64,000 bases of DNA from Akebia trifoliata (taxonomy: Eukaryota; Streptophyta; Magnoliopsida; Ranunculales; Lardizabalaceae). Made by a program: the position numbers and the translations under genes. Positions 35,188 to 47,461 of this stretch are shown here, piece after piece. Every line of letters begins with the position of its first letter. Position 1 is the first letter of the stretch. Location: positions 5,301,221-5,365,220 of the forward strand of contig CM030711.1 of assembly GCA_017979445.1 (NCBI GenBank), given 5' to 3'. The notes beneath the pieces were generated by a model. It ran no database searches. It saw nothing but the letters and a program-made list of their open reading frames with translations, and was not told the DNA's origin.

Positions 35188-36034
35188 CTCCCATTTTCAA
35201 GGATGGAACAAAAGTGCACTTGCATGAAGAGATGGGTCTAGATGTACTGCACTAAATACTGGTAGGACCTTCCGACCACATGGAATTACAGAATTTGAAA
35301 TGTGAACAAAGTAGATTTTTCATATACTTAAATAACTAATGCATGCAAGATTATTATGTGTAAAGTATCTAATTTATTTAATTTATATAGAAACCTTTAA
35401 AACTGACATCTTTGATAGCTTATCGATGCACAAACTTGACAATGTTCCCACACTTGAGAGTTTCATTAATAAGTTACATTTAATATATTACAAAAACAAA
35501 TCATATCCATCATTGAAAAAGAAAAGAAAGTTTATAAAAAAAAAAATTACAGAGAGAAGGAGAGAGAGATTCTTACATTTTGAGTAAATTCCATATTCTT
35601 ATAGTCTTCCCAGTTCAAATACTCATCTTTTTTGCTTGATTTTTCTTATATTATGATGTTCTAACTGTGGAAAATAATAAGAGAAAATTATGTTTGATTT
35701 CAATTTTGAGATAGAACCTTAAAAAAAGCATAAAAGAGAAGAAAAACAAGAAGTTACCTTTAACTGTTCTAGTGCAGTTGGTGACTGACCAAAAAATAGT
35801 ACTGCCATGGTCATTAAGTGAGAAGTTGTTTCATAGCCACCCAACAAAGAATAAAAAACAAAACTCAAATATTAAAAAAAAATACAGAATTGGAGAAGAT
35901 GTCAATAATAGGATGAACAAATATACCTTATCATACATAACTCCATTTGCAACAGACTTGGCAAGAATTGTTCGAGATTTTTGTCCCCTTTTAGATGTGG
36001 TTAACTTTTCAACATCCACACCATTCTGAGTCAT
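35188..36034 (-). pseudogene. captured exons of a clan-85 cytochrome P450
   Basis: Four exon-like pieces in transcription order. 35927-36034 reads SRTILAKSVANGVMYDK before AAG|GTATAT. 35758-35860 reads LGGYETTSHLMTMAVLFFGQ then SPTALEQLK|GTAAC, the I-helix with its GYETTS oxygen-activation motif. 35577-35643 reads KKDEYLNWEDYKNMEFTQN|GTAAG. 35188-35250 reads [20 protein letters not shown]. The order and motifs match the CYP85 clan (CYP90/CYP724-like, brassinosteroid or triterpenoid hydroxylases of the ER). The K-helix EXXR and the heme-binding Cys are not found, and a frameshift precedes GGYETTS. This is a fragment inside CACTA-2. Confidence 0.75.
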
Positions 36035-38451
36035 ACAAAAAATGCTTTCAATTACTGAGGGTTACAAAATCCTATTCTGAAATATAATGTTATTCAAATG
36101 TAACTATGTTAAACCATTATTTTATAAGTACTACACTACCATTTTAGCAGTTATAATTACAGTTACACCTTTAGCTTCAATGAAATAGTTGTAGATGTCT
36201 TTGAAGATCTCAATCGCTGCATTGCAACCTCCGCATCTTTGCTTCCACCAATAAAATTTGGATGCAAAGTATTTATATAATCCATTTGAATGATTAATAT
36301 TCTAGCTCCAATTCTTCAAGAACAAGGGAACCACATCTAGCCAATGTTTATTGAATTCATTTTTAAATTGAGAACAAGAAACAAAGGCAGAAGTCTAGAA
36401 AATTGATTTATCTCAAATTAGGATTGTAATCTAATTTTTCTTTATAATTTAGTTGTAAGTATAAAATAATATAAATGGTATAATCTTGTTAAGGTAAAAC
36501 TTGTATATATACAAAAGAGAGCTAACAACTTATTATATTCCTTGTTTTGTTCCTATGATTTTTAAAACTTTTAGAATATTCAATTATGAAATTGAGGCAA
36601 CTCAATTAGAAAATGTAAATCACCATGAATACTTACACATTCCAAACTTTAAACCATATGCATAATTAAGGATGAAAATATGAGAATACTTTTACAGTTA
36701 TGTTTTAGACAAGTATTACACAAAATATATGGAAATTCTCAAAAAATCCCTTGCTTAGTTTCATTGTGGATGGAGAGCTAGGAATTGAATCATCAAACTT
36801 ATTAGCTGTACTTTTAGACTATCATCTGGATCAGACTATAAAAACAAAATCATAAGATCAATTGTGCTTCAAAAGTTTAAAAAAAAAAAAAAATGTATAG
36901 AGAAGGATGGGGCTGACATGAGGAGGTTTAGTTGGATTAGCAATACAAGGAAAAACAATCTACCAAAAAAATCAAGGAAAAATAACCATATTAATGAATC
37001 TTAACGCAAAAGGGGAATGTTATAAAATAGAGAATATTATTAGTAAGTTGTACTTTGGTGCATCAGTACAAGTTAAAGTCTCTAATATGATTTTGTTTCC
37101 TCGTGTTGGACATCATTTGACCTACTGTGCTTAATAAAAGATGGAAATTTGTGTATTGATGGAATTCAATTTGGTGAAGATTGTTTGATCTACGAGGAAA
37201 GGAAAATGATTCCTTGGTAGAAATACAAGTGAGGAATAAAATAAATATTTTCCTTAGCAATGTTAGTCATATTTTTGAGTTCATTACAAATCATGTACAT
37301 ACCATGAATTATTTCTACACAAGTTTCGGTTTCCATTTGCTTATAGTTCTTTTTCTTTACTGATGTACTGAATGAAGCAAGGAAACAAGCTACTACTGAA
37401 ATCTCCCATAAAATCTTTTATTCCTTTGTGTAATTTGACATTTGAACTAATTCCCAACCAATGATGGGATAGCGAGAACTATGCATAAGGGTTAGTTTGT
37501 GGCTGTTCTTGTAAGTTTACATTGTCGTCGATTACTTTTGATTTTTCTTTTTCTTTTAGAGATAGTGTGATTGACCTTTGGTTAGCTTTTCCCCAGTTGA
37601 AACATTGCATATTCTTCTTCTTTTAATACTGACGCATTTGAAATAAAAAAGATATCCTTAACAAACTTTGGAAACCATGACAACTCTATAAATTTTGAAT
37701 TCCATGCTTACATTATAAATAAACAAAAGTTATAGTTGGAACACCAAGACAATACACACTTTCCCAGAAGCCTTCTCAAATGCAAAAACCATTTCAAGCA
37801 CATATGTGCCACGCATAGTCCCCAAATTGTAGGCCGTACACAACCTAAGATGAGCTTTAAAATTCAATTACAATACAGTCATTGTACATATACACGGAGG
37901 CTTTGTATGAATGCATGAATGAATCTATTGGGAAAGAGAGAAAGGAATCGCCTATATTGTCTTTTGCAAATAGCTTCCGAAGAGCGGCTCTATGTGACCA
38001 TTTGCAAAGTTCATAACATGGATGTAGTCTCGAATCTGTTCATTGTCATATTAAATTGACATCATTAATATATATTTCATATATTGTTATTGATATTTGG
38101 TGATAATGTTTGATTTCTAATAACAATAGCATAAATTAAACCATAAGGACTTTTCTTTAGAGTTACCACAATGGGCAAGAGTTCTGACAATTTCACAAGG
38201 CACAAACAAACAAGATCAACTAAGATTTCATGCAATAGGCATCACACCATTCAAAATCCAAACAGATAACACATGACAACAATGTTGACTAAGTCAAACT
38301 GGTTTTGGATGTAAATTTCAAGAAATTCACATACATGATGTCTCACTTAACATGAAATCTTGGATCATTCATATGCTGACCAGTATTTTTTCATGCCAAA
38401 AAATAAAGAATTGTTCAATAAATAAATAAAATGCAACAAATCTTTACATAT

Positions 38452-38690
38452 CACACTACCATCTTTTGTTGGATAATCATGACTGTGTATACATTCAGCT
38501 CAGGCAATCTACCAACAACTACTTCTTGGATGTAAGGCATGAGATTATTTGGAATGCCCTTGGCATCCTTGCCTAGTTTACCATTTTTATGGGCTCCAAC
38601 ATGATTGAAATACCTTAGTAATACAATTCTCCAATCCTACTCGGCCTTTTGAATATCCCAAGAGATTTCTTCAAGAAAAAGCTAATAAGC
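38452..38690 (-). pseudogene. captured exon of UDP-glucose 4-epimerase
   Basis: The frame encodes [20 protein letters not shown] then [20 protein letters not shown] and NVY. After a one-base shift it continues [11 protein letters not shown]. Upstream, FFLEEISWDIQKAEW also matches, interrupted near the RYFN junction. These are signature stretches of plant UGEs, cytosolic enzymes interconverting UDP-glucose and UDP-galactose. The NAD-binding GxxGxxG domain and the catalytic YxxxK are absent. It is a decayed fragment in the same orientation as the P450 pieces. Confidence 0.85.
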
Positions 38691-38894
38691 CAAGGAAAAG
38701 AACGGAGGTAAGGTAGGATTAGAAACTATACCCATTTAGAAGAATAGAGACGCATAGTCCAATGAGTTGATCAATACCTATATGCTTACTATTCGTAAAT
38801 AGAAATTGAATAACTAGGCCTACTAATCCACAAACAAATATAGAAGTAATCCAAGAAAGTCTACTTATTTAGAACAGAAACATCCAATAAATCC

Positions 38895-39021
38895 ATACAG
38901 AAGCTAAGTCTACTAGTAGAGCTATAAGTTTCGTACTCAATGAGAGTCCGAGCGAGGCGACGGATCTCCTTTGATCCATGCTTCCGAAGACTAGAAACAG
39001 CCTTCCTGATTTATGTATCCT
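38895..39021 (-). pseudogene. captured exon of a TFIIS N-terminal domain (MED26/TFIIS-like) protein
   Basis: Following a TTCATGCAG acceptor, the frame reads IRKAVSSLRKHGSKEIRRLA then RTLIEYE. This matches the LW/TFIIS-N fold of MED26, TFIIS and IWS1-type transcription factors (usual form VxxLRKHxxxEIRxLAKxLI). A stop lies just before it in the same frame, and the rest of the protein is missing. The exact parent gene is uncertain. Confidence 0.6.
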
Positions 39022-40504
39022 GCATGAAAATAGAACTTCATGTGAATAAATCTAGTAAATTCTCTAAACACGTGTAGAAAGAAAGATTAATAGAGATTCG
39101 AAGTTCATTAAACACAAATAGAAGTCAATATTAATAATAAGCGAAATAATTGAAGATTTGAAATTCTCTAATCAAAAATAGAAGGCAACATAAATAACAA
39201 GAGATTCAGATTTCTTTAAAGACAAACATAAAGCAAGATTAATAAGCACGAGATTTGAATAATAACAAATAATGGGAGTATCATAATTATGCAATTTGAA
39301 TAAATCCTGCTAGTTTAATGAACAATAATGGTTAAAACTAATTGAATGGGAAGAGTCAAGAACTGATGGGTCCAAAAGATTCTCCATAGTTACCTTGGAG
39401 ACTCCTTCCAGACAATAATTCCCACTAGGAATTGTGGACTATGATAACAGAGGCAATATGATGCAGTTGTTTACCCCAATGTCTACTGTCAAGGTGACTT
39501 CTTTGACAGATCACATCTTTGCTTACTCACCACTTTAAGCTGATCACCAAAACTCATTTTATATATATATATTTATACCAGAAAATGAAAAAAAAAAAAA
39601 TTACAGATTTAGAGAAGAGGGTTATAATTGTGTGGCCAATACATGACTAATAGTCTTTTTATGATGTTGATAGAATATTAAGAGATATGTTGTTTCACCT
39701 GAATATTTTGTGCAAATGGTGTATCTAAAAGCATGGTTGGCATTGGTGGATGAACAGGATATGAATGCCATCTTCTCTTAAATAAAATTGAATGTAATAA
39801 TAAATTCATTCTAACCAACCCCAAAATTTTGAGAGGGGGCTTCTATGATGAGAAATGGTACATGTGTGTAACATGTACTAGTTTAATACAACTAGATTAT
39901 CCATGATATGACCTCACAGATAAAATGGAAGTCACATGAGTAATCAGGCAAAGTCTTAGATGATTATATGACAATGATATTTTATTTTTAGAAAAAAGAT
40001 ATATATTTTCCCTAAATATAAACTATGTCGTTTCATGCATGACCAATATTAATCTACAAGCTATAACAAACAAACAAAAAATGCAATACAAATATTTTAG
40101 CAAAGGTGGTTCTAGTACTGTCAGAAAACAAACTTAGTAGTCACATTCAAGGTTCAAAAAAATCTCATCTCATTTTTGATTGATGTAAAAACTTGATGTA
40201 GATTGCAGAAATAGAGATTTAAGATATGGATTTTGGGTAAGTTAGATTCGTTCCACAAGGACAATAAAGATTCAAATATTCATTTGAATTAAGAACTAAA
40301 ACAGAGTTGAAAACAGATTGGTTTAAAAACAAAATAGATTTGTGATCGGTTGTAAATTTTGCTAAATAAATGCAGAGATTAAGATGTGAACTAAGACTTT
40401 GGGCAAGTCGAATTCGTTCCACAGGGACAGTTTGGATTCAAAATCTCATTCGAATAAAAGGGTCAAAACAGAATTAGAAAACAGATTCAATTAAAAACAA
40501 AACA

Positions 40505-42732
40505 GATTTGTTGCAAATTAGAAAAATGAAAATTAACAATAGAAAAGAGAAATTGAAACTAGTGAAAAAGGGCTTAGAGAGCTCAAGTCTACCATTGCAA
40601 GTCATCCAAAATGCTAATTAATTCTAAATATGACTCAATCCACGTAGCAAGTCATTGCTTGTGGATCGGAAGATGATTCAATGTATCCATTGATTGGAAC
40701 CCAAAAGTATCCATGAAAGATTTACGCAAGATTATCCGACTTATGCTTCCATTCATCACAGAGCATGAGTGTTCTTGAACTTATCTAAGTAATACTCATC
40801 AAAACATGAAATGGAAGTATAAATTGGATGATCTTATCATGAAAAGATTCACAGATTTAACATTAAACAAAGAAATATAGAATTGAAATAACATGAATAG
40901 AATGAACTTGTTCCGGCATTTTTAATCTCTTTAAAGAGGATCTAGTCACTCATAGCAAGGGTCATGGTTGCAACAATAAGAAAATAAAGAAGATACTAGA
41001 TGGAGAGGAAAATGTAAAACAGAGTTGCAACTTGTGAGTCCTTCTTTAAATGGTTCTCCAACGAATTACAATAAGAACTAATGGGGGAAAAACTAATACA
41101 ATCAACTCTTGATCCTCTCACTATTACAAAACACTCTCTCTAAAAGAAAAACTAGGAACTATGCAGAGAAATTGGGGAGAAGAAGAGGCTCAAGAGGGAC
41201 CCAAGAGGGGACCCCTTCTTTGAAATCAACCCTCAAATTTATAATGTTCGTATTCGGGTAATCGGGGTGATTTGGCGGATAATTCGATTCGAGTGACCCA
41301 ATCAATTACAACCACCGAAGCTTCTGTAAAAATCTCGAGGACAAATTCCTCGAAATGACCGCGGCGCCCAAAATTCTCGAGATTTTGCCGGATGCTTCCT
41401 TCTTGCTCGCATGTTGTAACAGTAATTGTTATTTCTTTTGTTGGTTTCAGAATGTGCCATTTTCACTTGAAATTAGTAACAAACTATTGTTAGCCACATT
41501 AATTTGGGATTTAATAAAATTTATTATTATTTTAAGGGAACTAGTATTTATACGATGGTAATCTCGGTGAAATTACGATTCCAAAATGATATTATTGGGA
41601 CCTTATCAATTTGTTGAACAAATAAGATGGAAATCAACTTGTAATTGAAAGTAAAACAGAAAATAAAGATTGAAGATATAAGAAAGAGGGTTAGAGAAGT
41701 CAATTCAACCGTTGTAACCCATCCATAATGCAGATTAATTCTAAGAATAACTTAATCCATATAGCAAGTCATTGCTCATGGATCGGAAGGTGGAGCAGTT
41801 TAATCATTAAAGGTAACCAAAGGTTATTCCTGAAAATCCATATTTAATTGAGATTGCCTAACTTATATTTAGACTCTTCACAGAGCATAGCCGTTTTTGA
41901 ACTAATTTAAGTAATGACTATCAAAGTTTTAATAAAAAATATAAGCTAGATTATCTAATCAAAGGAGAATTTTTAGAATAATTAACATGTAAGCAAAATA
42001 AGGAATTAAAACTACATTAAATGGATAAACTTGCTCTTGCATCTTTGATCTCTCTAAGGAGGATCTAGCCACTCATTGCACGGTTCATAATTGCAGCAAT
42101 AACAAAAGGAAGGAGATGATGCAAGATGAAACTGGACTTTTGATTCTTTCTTTAAATGGTTCTCTAAAGAATTACAAAAAGAACTAAAGAAACAATTGAT
42201 CTTCTCACTACTACAAAAATTCTCTCTAAAAGAAAAATCAGAAAAAATGCAAAGAAATTAGGGAGAAGAAGAGGGTCAAGAGGGACCCCTTCTCTTAGGA
42301 ATGACCCTTCAATTTATAGCATTCGTTATCAGGTTGTCGGGTTAGGTTTTTGCTTGATTTGATTCGAAAGGACTATTCAGTTACAACGGTCGAACCATCT
42401 AGAAATTTCAGTACAAATCTTGAAGCAAGATTCCTCGAAATCACCACAGAGCACTAGGACCCTACCACGGAGCAGTATTGTGGCAATGAATTACTCCGAT
42501 ATTTGGTTGGTTGCTCTCTTTTTGCTTGCATGTTGTAATGAAGCTTGTTTCATGATTTGTTGACTTCCAAATGTGTCTTATTTACCTGCAATTAGTAAGA
42601 ATTCTCATTAGCTTCATTAATTTAAAAAATTAATATAATTTACTATTATTTATAGGAACTAACATTTAAATGTTGCTAATCTTTGTGAATTTACGGTCCC
42701 AAAATCAAATTATTGGGACCTTATCAATTTCA
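40505..42732. repeat. 1.1-kb direct repeat inside CACTA-2
   Basis: Copy A (about 40505-41612) and copy B (about 41620-42732) share GCAAGTCATTGCT, GGATCGGAAG, CAAGAGGGACC and end ATTGGGACCTTATCAATTT. Copies are well diverged. Copy A is preceded by a shorter repeat pair (about 40205 and 40375) sharing TTCGTTCCACA. No coding capacity and no clear LTR features such as a primer-binding site. Confidence 0.75.
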
Positions 42733-43439
42733 TTTTTTCAATCGCCTAAAACATCGAAACCTTCCAAACATTCAAAATGTTTCGAAACATTCTACCTCTT
42801 AGGAAATAATAATTTCAAAGACAATATAATAAGAAAAGCATTGAAACTTATAATTTAAAGCATGGGTTTAAAAAATCTCACCTAGGAGTAGGAAGAAGTT
42901 GTTGGATCATCATTTTCCCCCCTATATCTAGGCTTGGGACCTGCAATGTAAAAGGTTTAATTTATTCATTGGCAGAGTTAAAATTTTTTACCCCTTATGA
43001 ATAACTTAGATCTCTTAAAACCCTTCTCAATTTGCATCCAATGCTCCAGATATTAGTAGATATTGATAAGGAACTTTTGTTTCCATAATGTTTTTTGTTG
43101 TTCGAAAGATTTAGTCTTTCTAATGATTTTAAATATCCTCAATCAAATCAAGTTTGAGCTAGCTAAATTAGATTAAACAATTGCATCCAAATTGTTATTA
43201 GATAAAATAGTGTATACTGCTAGGACCTTACATTATTCAAATTGCTATTAGATTTCTTCCTATGAATGCAATTGATTTGTAAAATTCAAGAAAACCTATC
43301 CCAACCATGTAAATTGAGAATCAACAACCTCACCACCTCACTAAATCCATAAGAATTCAAAAATAATAAAAAAAAGATCAAATCAATGTACTCAGTAGCA
43401 ATTAAACAACAGATCCAATTAATGAGATCTAAAGTGAAA

Positions 43440-43440
<1 letters not shown>

Positions 43441-43474
<34 letters not shown>
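43441..43474. repeat. (TG)17 microsatellite
   Basis: An uninterrupted TG dinucleotide run of 34 bases. Poly-Thr/His frames across it are artefacts. Confidence 0.95.
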
Positions 43475-43477
<3 letters not shown>

Positions 43478-44105
43478 GAGATTTATACATCTTGGAAAGT
43501 TTGTTGGGGGCTCCACCAGTAACCTTCATGACACAGAGCAAAGCTTGTGGGGGGCTTTTAGATCCTTCAACTAGTTCGATAGATCTAGCTTCGACTTAGC
43601 TTTGAGATCGAAGAACTTGTGGAATCTGAAACCCTAGATCTTATATTCAACAACTTGAACAACATTATGGATCTATCAACCTGAGAAATTTCGAGAGTGA
43701 CTTTGATGCTTAGGTTAATGGCTTCTACTTCACTCTATCATCTTAAATGTTTATAGATCAAGATTACTTCGAGATGGAGAGAGATATCGAGTGATCAAAT
43801 AAAGAGCGAGCGAGAGAGAGAGAGGTGAAATATTCGAACTCTGTGTTTATAGAAGTTAAAATACCCGAAATTTTTGGGCCCATGGCCGCGGAATTTGGAC
43901 TTCAAAAATTCGTCGGGCCATGCCCAACAATTTTTTTTGCCAATATTGACAATTTTCACATAGTGATTTGTCTTTTAGATGCCCATACACTTGATGGATT
44001 TGGAATCAGTGTTTGAGGAGATTTCGAATAATCAAAGAAGGATTGGGGTCAGTGGTGGACGAAATTTAGGTGACCGCTAGCACTTGTTTATAGAGTAAAC
44101 ATACG

Positions 44106-44280
44106 TTGCAAATGTTATTTACGACCTGTGCGGTTATTTATTTCTGCTTTAAAGAAAGAAATAAGAGATTATTTGTGGAATGTCTTTCCCCAAATAATAT
44201 TGTGCCGCAGCAAGTGAGAGAGGCGATCAAGAATCGGTTTGACGGGATATTTATTGATGACGATTCATCACAAGTAAGTG
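44106..44280 (+). mobile_element. LINE reverse-transcriptase tail fragment
   Basis: The frame reads CAVIYFCFKERNKRLFVECL then VREAIKNRFDGI. This resembles the zinc-binding region after plant LINE reverse transcriptases (xxYxIWxERNxRLF). It is truncated on both sides and joined to duplicated GLP spacer at about 44285. Confidence 0.55.
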
Positions 44281-45420
44281 TGCAGATTTTGCGGACTCCA
44301 TTGATGCCTCAAGTAGTAAGATTTAATTTTGTTTAAATGTGTAAAGATGATCATTTTAATTGCTATAAAAAATTTCTTGGGATAAAATAGTGTGATCCAT
44401 ACATGCTAACATGACTAAGTTGAACACCATTAAACAAAATTAAGCCCTAAGGTAAAAGTCTTATAATTGTTAGATTCCAAATTGTTAATCATTAATGATG
44501 GGGTGCTTTATGACATGATGAGTAGGCGAAAGCATCTCTATAGCACTTTTTCCCAATAGCTCTTTGTAGAATTTTTAGATGGTTAAGAAAGCGCTATGTC
44601 GAAAAGACAGTAAAATCACTCTATTTAATTTGGGAGTTTAATGGACTTCAATTTTCAACGCTTTTGATCTTAGATTTTTTTAAATCCAATCTTAGACTAT
44701 GAAGCCCAGATGGATGAGATGTTCTTAGGCAAAGAAGGATCCGATACATAAACATATATAGAGTTTATAGTGAGAGAAATCATCTAAATAATTTATCATG
44801 ATTGCGGTTATAGTGTTGATAGGAAAAGAAGTGGAAATAAAACTCTGATTCTTCGAGTTTTTGTTATAGAACTGTATGCTGATTTAGTGAATATGTAAAT
44901 ACTGATCTTCATGACCCAGAGATCGTAATCCAATCTCAATCCTTAATTAACATGGATCAGCTTCGAAAACAAGGTCCCTACAAACAACGACCAGGATCCT
45001 AATTGATAGTACCACCAAAAATGCATCATAATCTCAAAAATATCAAGAGAAAATAAAAGAATAAGAAGGAAATAATAGTTATGGGAAGATGAATATAACC
45101 CTTACTCATACAAAGGCTTCAGGACAAAACAAGTGGTGCACTGTTATATAGAAAAGTACATCATAAGTTCAGAGGCGACAAATATATGGTACATTAATTT
45201 CAAAAGTTTCTGAATATTATTTTACAACTCGTCAATTCTTAACATGGATTAACTTTAAGAAGGTTCTTCCGAGTTTTTGCTTCCTTAAATTGTATTGAAA
45301 TGTCACAAACAAAGACCATGATGCAGATTGGTATGTACAAAAAATCCATCCTAACGTCAAAATTGAAGAAGAAGAAGAAGATTAGATGGGGAGATGAATA
45401 TAACATTCACGCTACAACTA

Positions 45421-45605
45421 CTGCATTAGCTATAGTGATGACACCAGGGTTTTGTGGCAGCAATTGCAACTGCATTTCCATATTTTCAGGAATGGAGGTC
45501 TTTGAAGCCAATAGAGAGGGTGCCTTCAAGGACCGTCATGGTCTCACTTACACCAGGGTGCCTGTGTGGAGGGTTGACACCTCATGGTGCGTAGTCTATG
45601 CTAGC
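45421..45605 (-). pseudogene. truncated germin-like pseudogene
   Basis: Aligns with GLP2 exon 2 (about 28406-28672) in the same orientation. It has lost both ends of the gene and about 80 bp internally. The internal deletion removes the region that encodes germin box 2 ([10 protein letters not shown] to HFQRN). Small indels break the frame. Its left edge lies in unrelated sequence, and its right edge joins duplicated spacer at about 45606. It cannot encode a cupin. Confidence 0.88.
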
Positions 45606-46443
45606 TTTGGGTTACCCTATACATTCCTGCGAAATTCAGCTTCGACCAACCTGGGTCTGGTTTCGACCAAGACATCCAACCTTCGCTTCTTTAGCTTCGT
45701 TAAAGTGTAAAGAAATGGCATGAACAACGATCAGTATTTGGATTGCTATTAACAACAAAAACAGCATAAGCCCGGCATGGGAATAAAGAATAACAAAACA
45801 AAAGACGAATATATCTCTTAGTGACAAAGGTTTCAGGGCTTAAATATAAAATTTTGCCATAAATTTTTAGATTACAAGGATATGGTACATTAATTTAAAA
45901 CGATTTTCCATAAATATTATAATCTTTCTCAATTTGTAACCCTTCTGTAATGTTGTCTAGATACATTGAACCAAAAGTGTCAATCAATAAATTTCTTTTT
46001 TTTGTTTTTGACAAATCAATTATAACAATCTTATAATTTGAACCTTTCCTTTCTTAGACAAAAAAAAAAATCTACTTAAAACTTAAAACTAGAGGTGTCA
46101 AGTGAATCCGTCGGCCCACAAGCCCAGCCCGACCCGCCCAAAAAAATGAGGGCTATGGCCTCATAGTGCCCAACCCTAAAGTGTAAAGAAATGTCATGGA
46201 CAACCGATCATGATTTGAGTTAATATGTATAACAAACATGGTATAAGCCCGAAATGGAAATAAAGAATAACAAAACAAAAGATGAATATATCTCTTGGTG
46301 ACACAAAGGCTTCAGGGTTTAAATATAAAATTTAGTCATAAATTTTGAGATAACAAAGATGTGGTACATTAATTTAAAAAGATTTTCCATTTATATTATA
46401 ATCTTTCTAAATTTGTAACCCTTCTGTTCTATTTTCTATCTTA

Positions 46444-46614
46444 GTTGTGCTAGTGACCTCAATCTGGAACCTTACATCGAACTTCTTGATGTGAAAGTGG
46501 ATAGGAATCATAGATGATTTTTCACTCGTATCTCGATGAAAAGTATATATGATTCCCATACACTTTCACTTCAAGAAGTGCGATATGAGATTTTAGCCTG
46601 AGGTCACTTCAACA
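46444..46614. mobile_element. about 171-bp hairpin MITE
   Basis: Long inverted arms: left TGACCTCAATCTGGAACC and onward, right GATTTTAGCCTGAGGTCA. The centre shares TATCTCGATGAAAAG with the 27378-27545 MITE. The neighbouring spacer copies (about 45950, 32520) lack it. The exact target duplication is not clear. Confidence 0.6.
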
Positions 46615-46931
46615 TTATTCTTTCTTTCTATATACATTGAATCCAAATTAATAAATTTTCTTTTTTGATTTTATATTACTACTTTATTTGTCACTTAACA
46701 CGAAATTAACAACATTGAATCACTTATGGCCAATCTTATAATTTAATCCTTTCCTTTCTTAGGAAAAAAAAGACCTACTTTAATCAATTTAGGTCATCGG
46801 CTTGACCCAACCCAAACTGCCTGAAAAAATGAGGGCTAGAACCTTCATATATAGAGCCTGCAAAGGTAGGGCCGGCTCAAACTGTGAAATCCAGGTTGGG
46901 ATAGGATCTTATAGTGCCCAACCCTACCTGG

Positions 46932-47461
46932 TAGGGGTGCAACTTGGTTCGGTTTGAGGTCATATTGGACCCAAACAGACATAAGTCGGTTCCACTAAAT
47001 AAGATCTAGATTCGAACCAAATTTCATTGGAACCAAACCAACCCAAACTGAATTAAAGTCAGTTTGGTTCGGTTCGGTTCTACGGATTGCCATTATTCTA
47101 TAATTTGTAAGTAATATTTTTTAATGAAAAAACAAACATAAAATTTCATACAATCAATCACAAATCTATCCATAAAAAGTCATTAGTTTACTCAAAAAAT
47201 ATCATTAATCTATGTCCTAACTCCTAAAATAATTCATAATAATTATTATATACATATTTATTTATTTATTGCATAGGGGTTCGATTTTCGGTTTGGTTCA
47301 GTTCTATACAAGCTTGATCTTAGAAACCGAACCTAATTGATTGGTTCTCCATTTTCGTAAATCGGAACCGAACTGCAACTTGTTCCAAACCGAGCCAAAC
47401 CACCCCAAAGCTATTGATTTGGTTCGGTTTTCAGTTTGAACTGGACTAAGTAGCGCCCCTA
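46932..47461. mobile_element. hAT-3, 530-bp hAT-type element, inverted relative to hAT-2
   Basis: Starts TAGGGGTGCAACTTGG; its right end is TAGCGCCCCTA. The internal sequence is the reverse complement of hAT-2 (GGTTCGGTT repeats on the left). Flanks CTACCTGG and CTATGTGG match at six of eight positions. It is inserted in a degraded TAGGGGTGTCAA-family element; the homologous site at about 26050 is uninterrupted. Confidence 0.8.

Larger units (their letters stand above)
34098..43965. mobile_element. CACTA-2: 9.87-kb CACTA-like element with gene fragments
   Basis: Starts CACTATGTGAAAA at 34098, and the same 13 bases are present inverted ending at 43965. ATT at 34095-34097 and 43966-43968 is a 3-bp target duplication. 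The left subterminal zone has TTTGACGG/CCGTCAAA repeats (34124-34275). The right end lacks an obvious matching array, which weakens the call. No transposase is recognised. Inside are minus-strand exon fragments of a cytochrome P450, UDP-glucose 4-epimerase and a TFIIS-N domain protein, a 1.1-kb direct repeat and a (TG)17 microsatellite. Alternatively the two ends could belong to different elements. Confidence 0.7.

Noticed and set aside
36140..36240. Possible further P450 exon upstream of 36034
   Set aside because: Reading IEIFKDIYNYFIEAKG is suggestive, but frame and splice sites are not good enough to call.
40505..42732. Interpretation of the direct repeat as LTRs of one retrotransposon
   Set aside because: The copies are almost adjacent with no internal coding region, primer-binding site or polypurine tract, and no TG...CA ends.
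43286..43516. ORF with a poly-His/Thr stretch
   Set aside because: Translation of the (TG)17 microsatellite.
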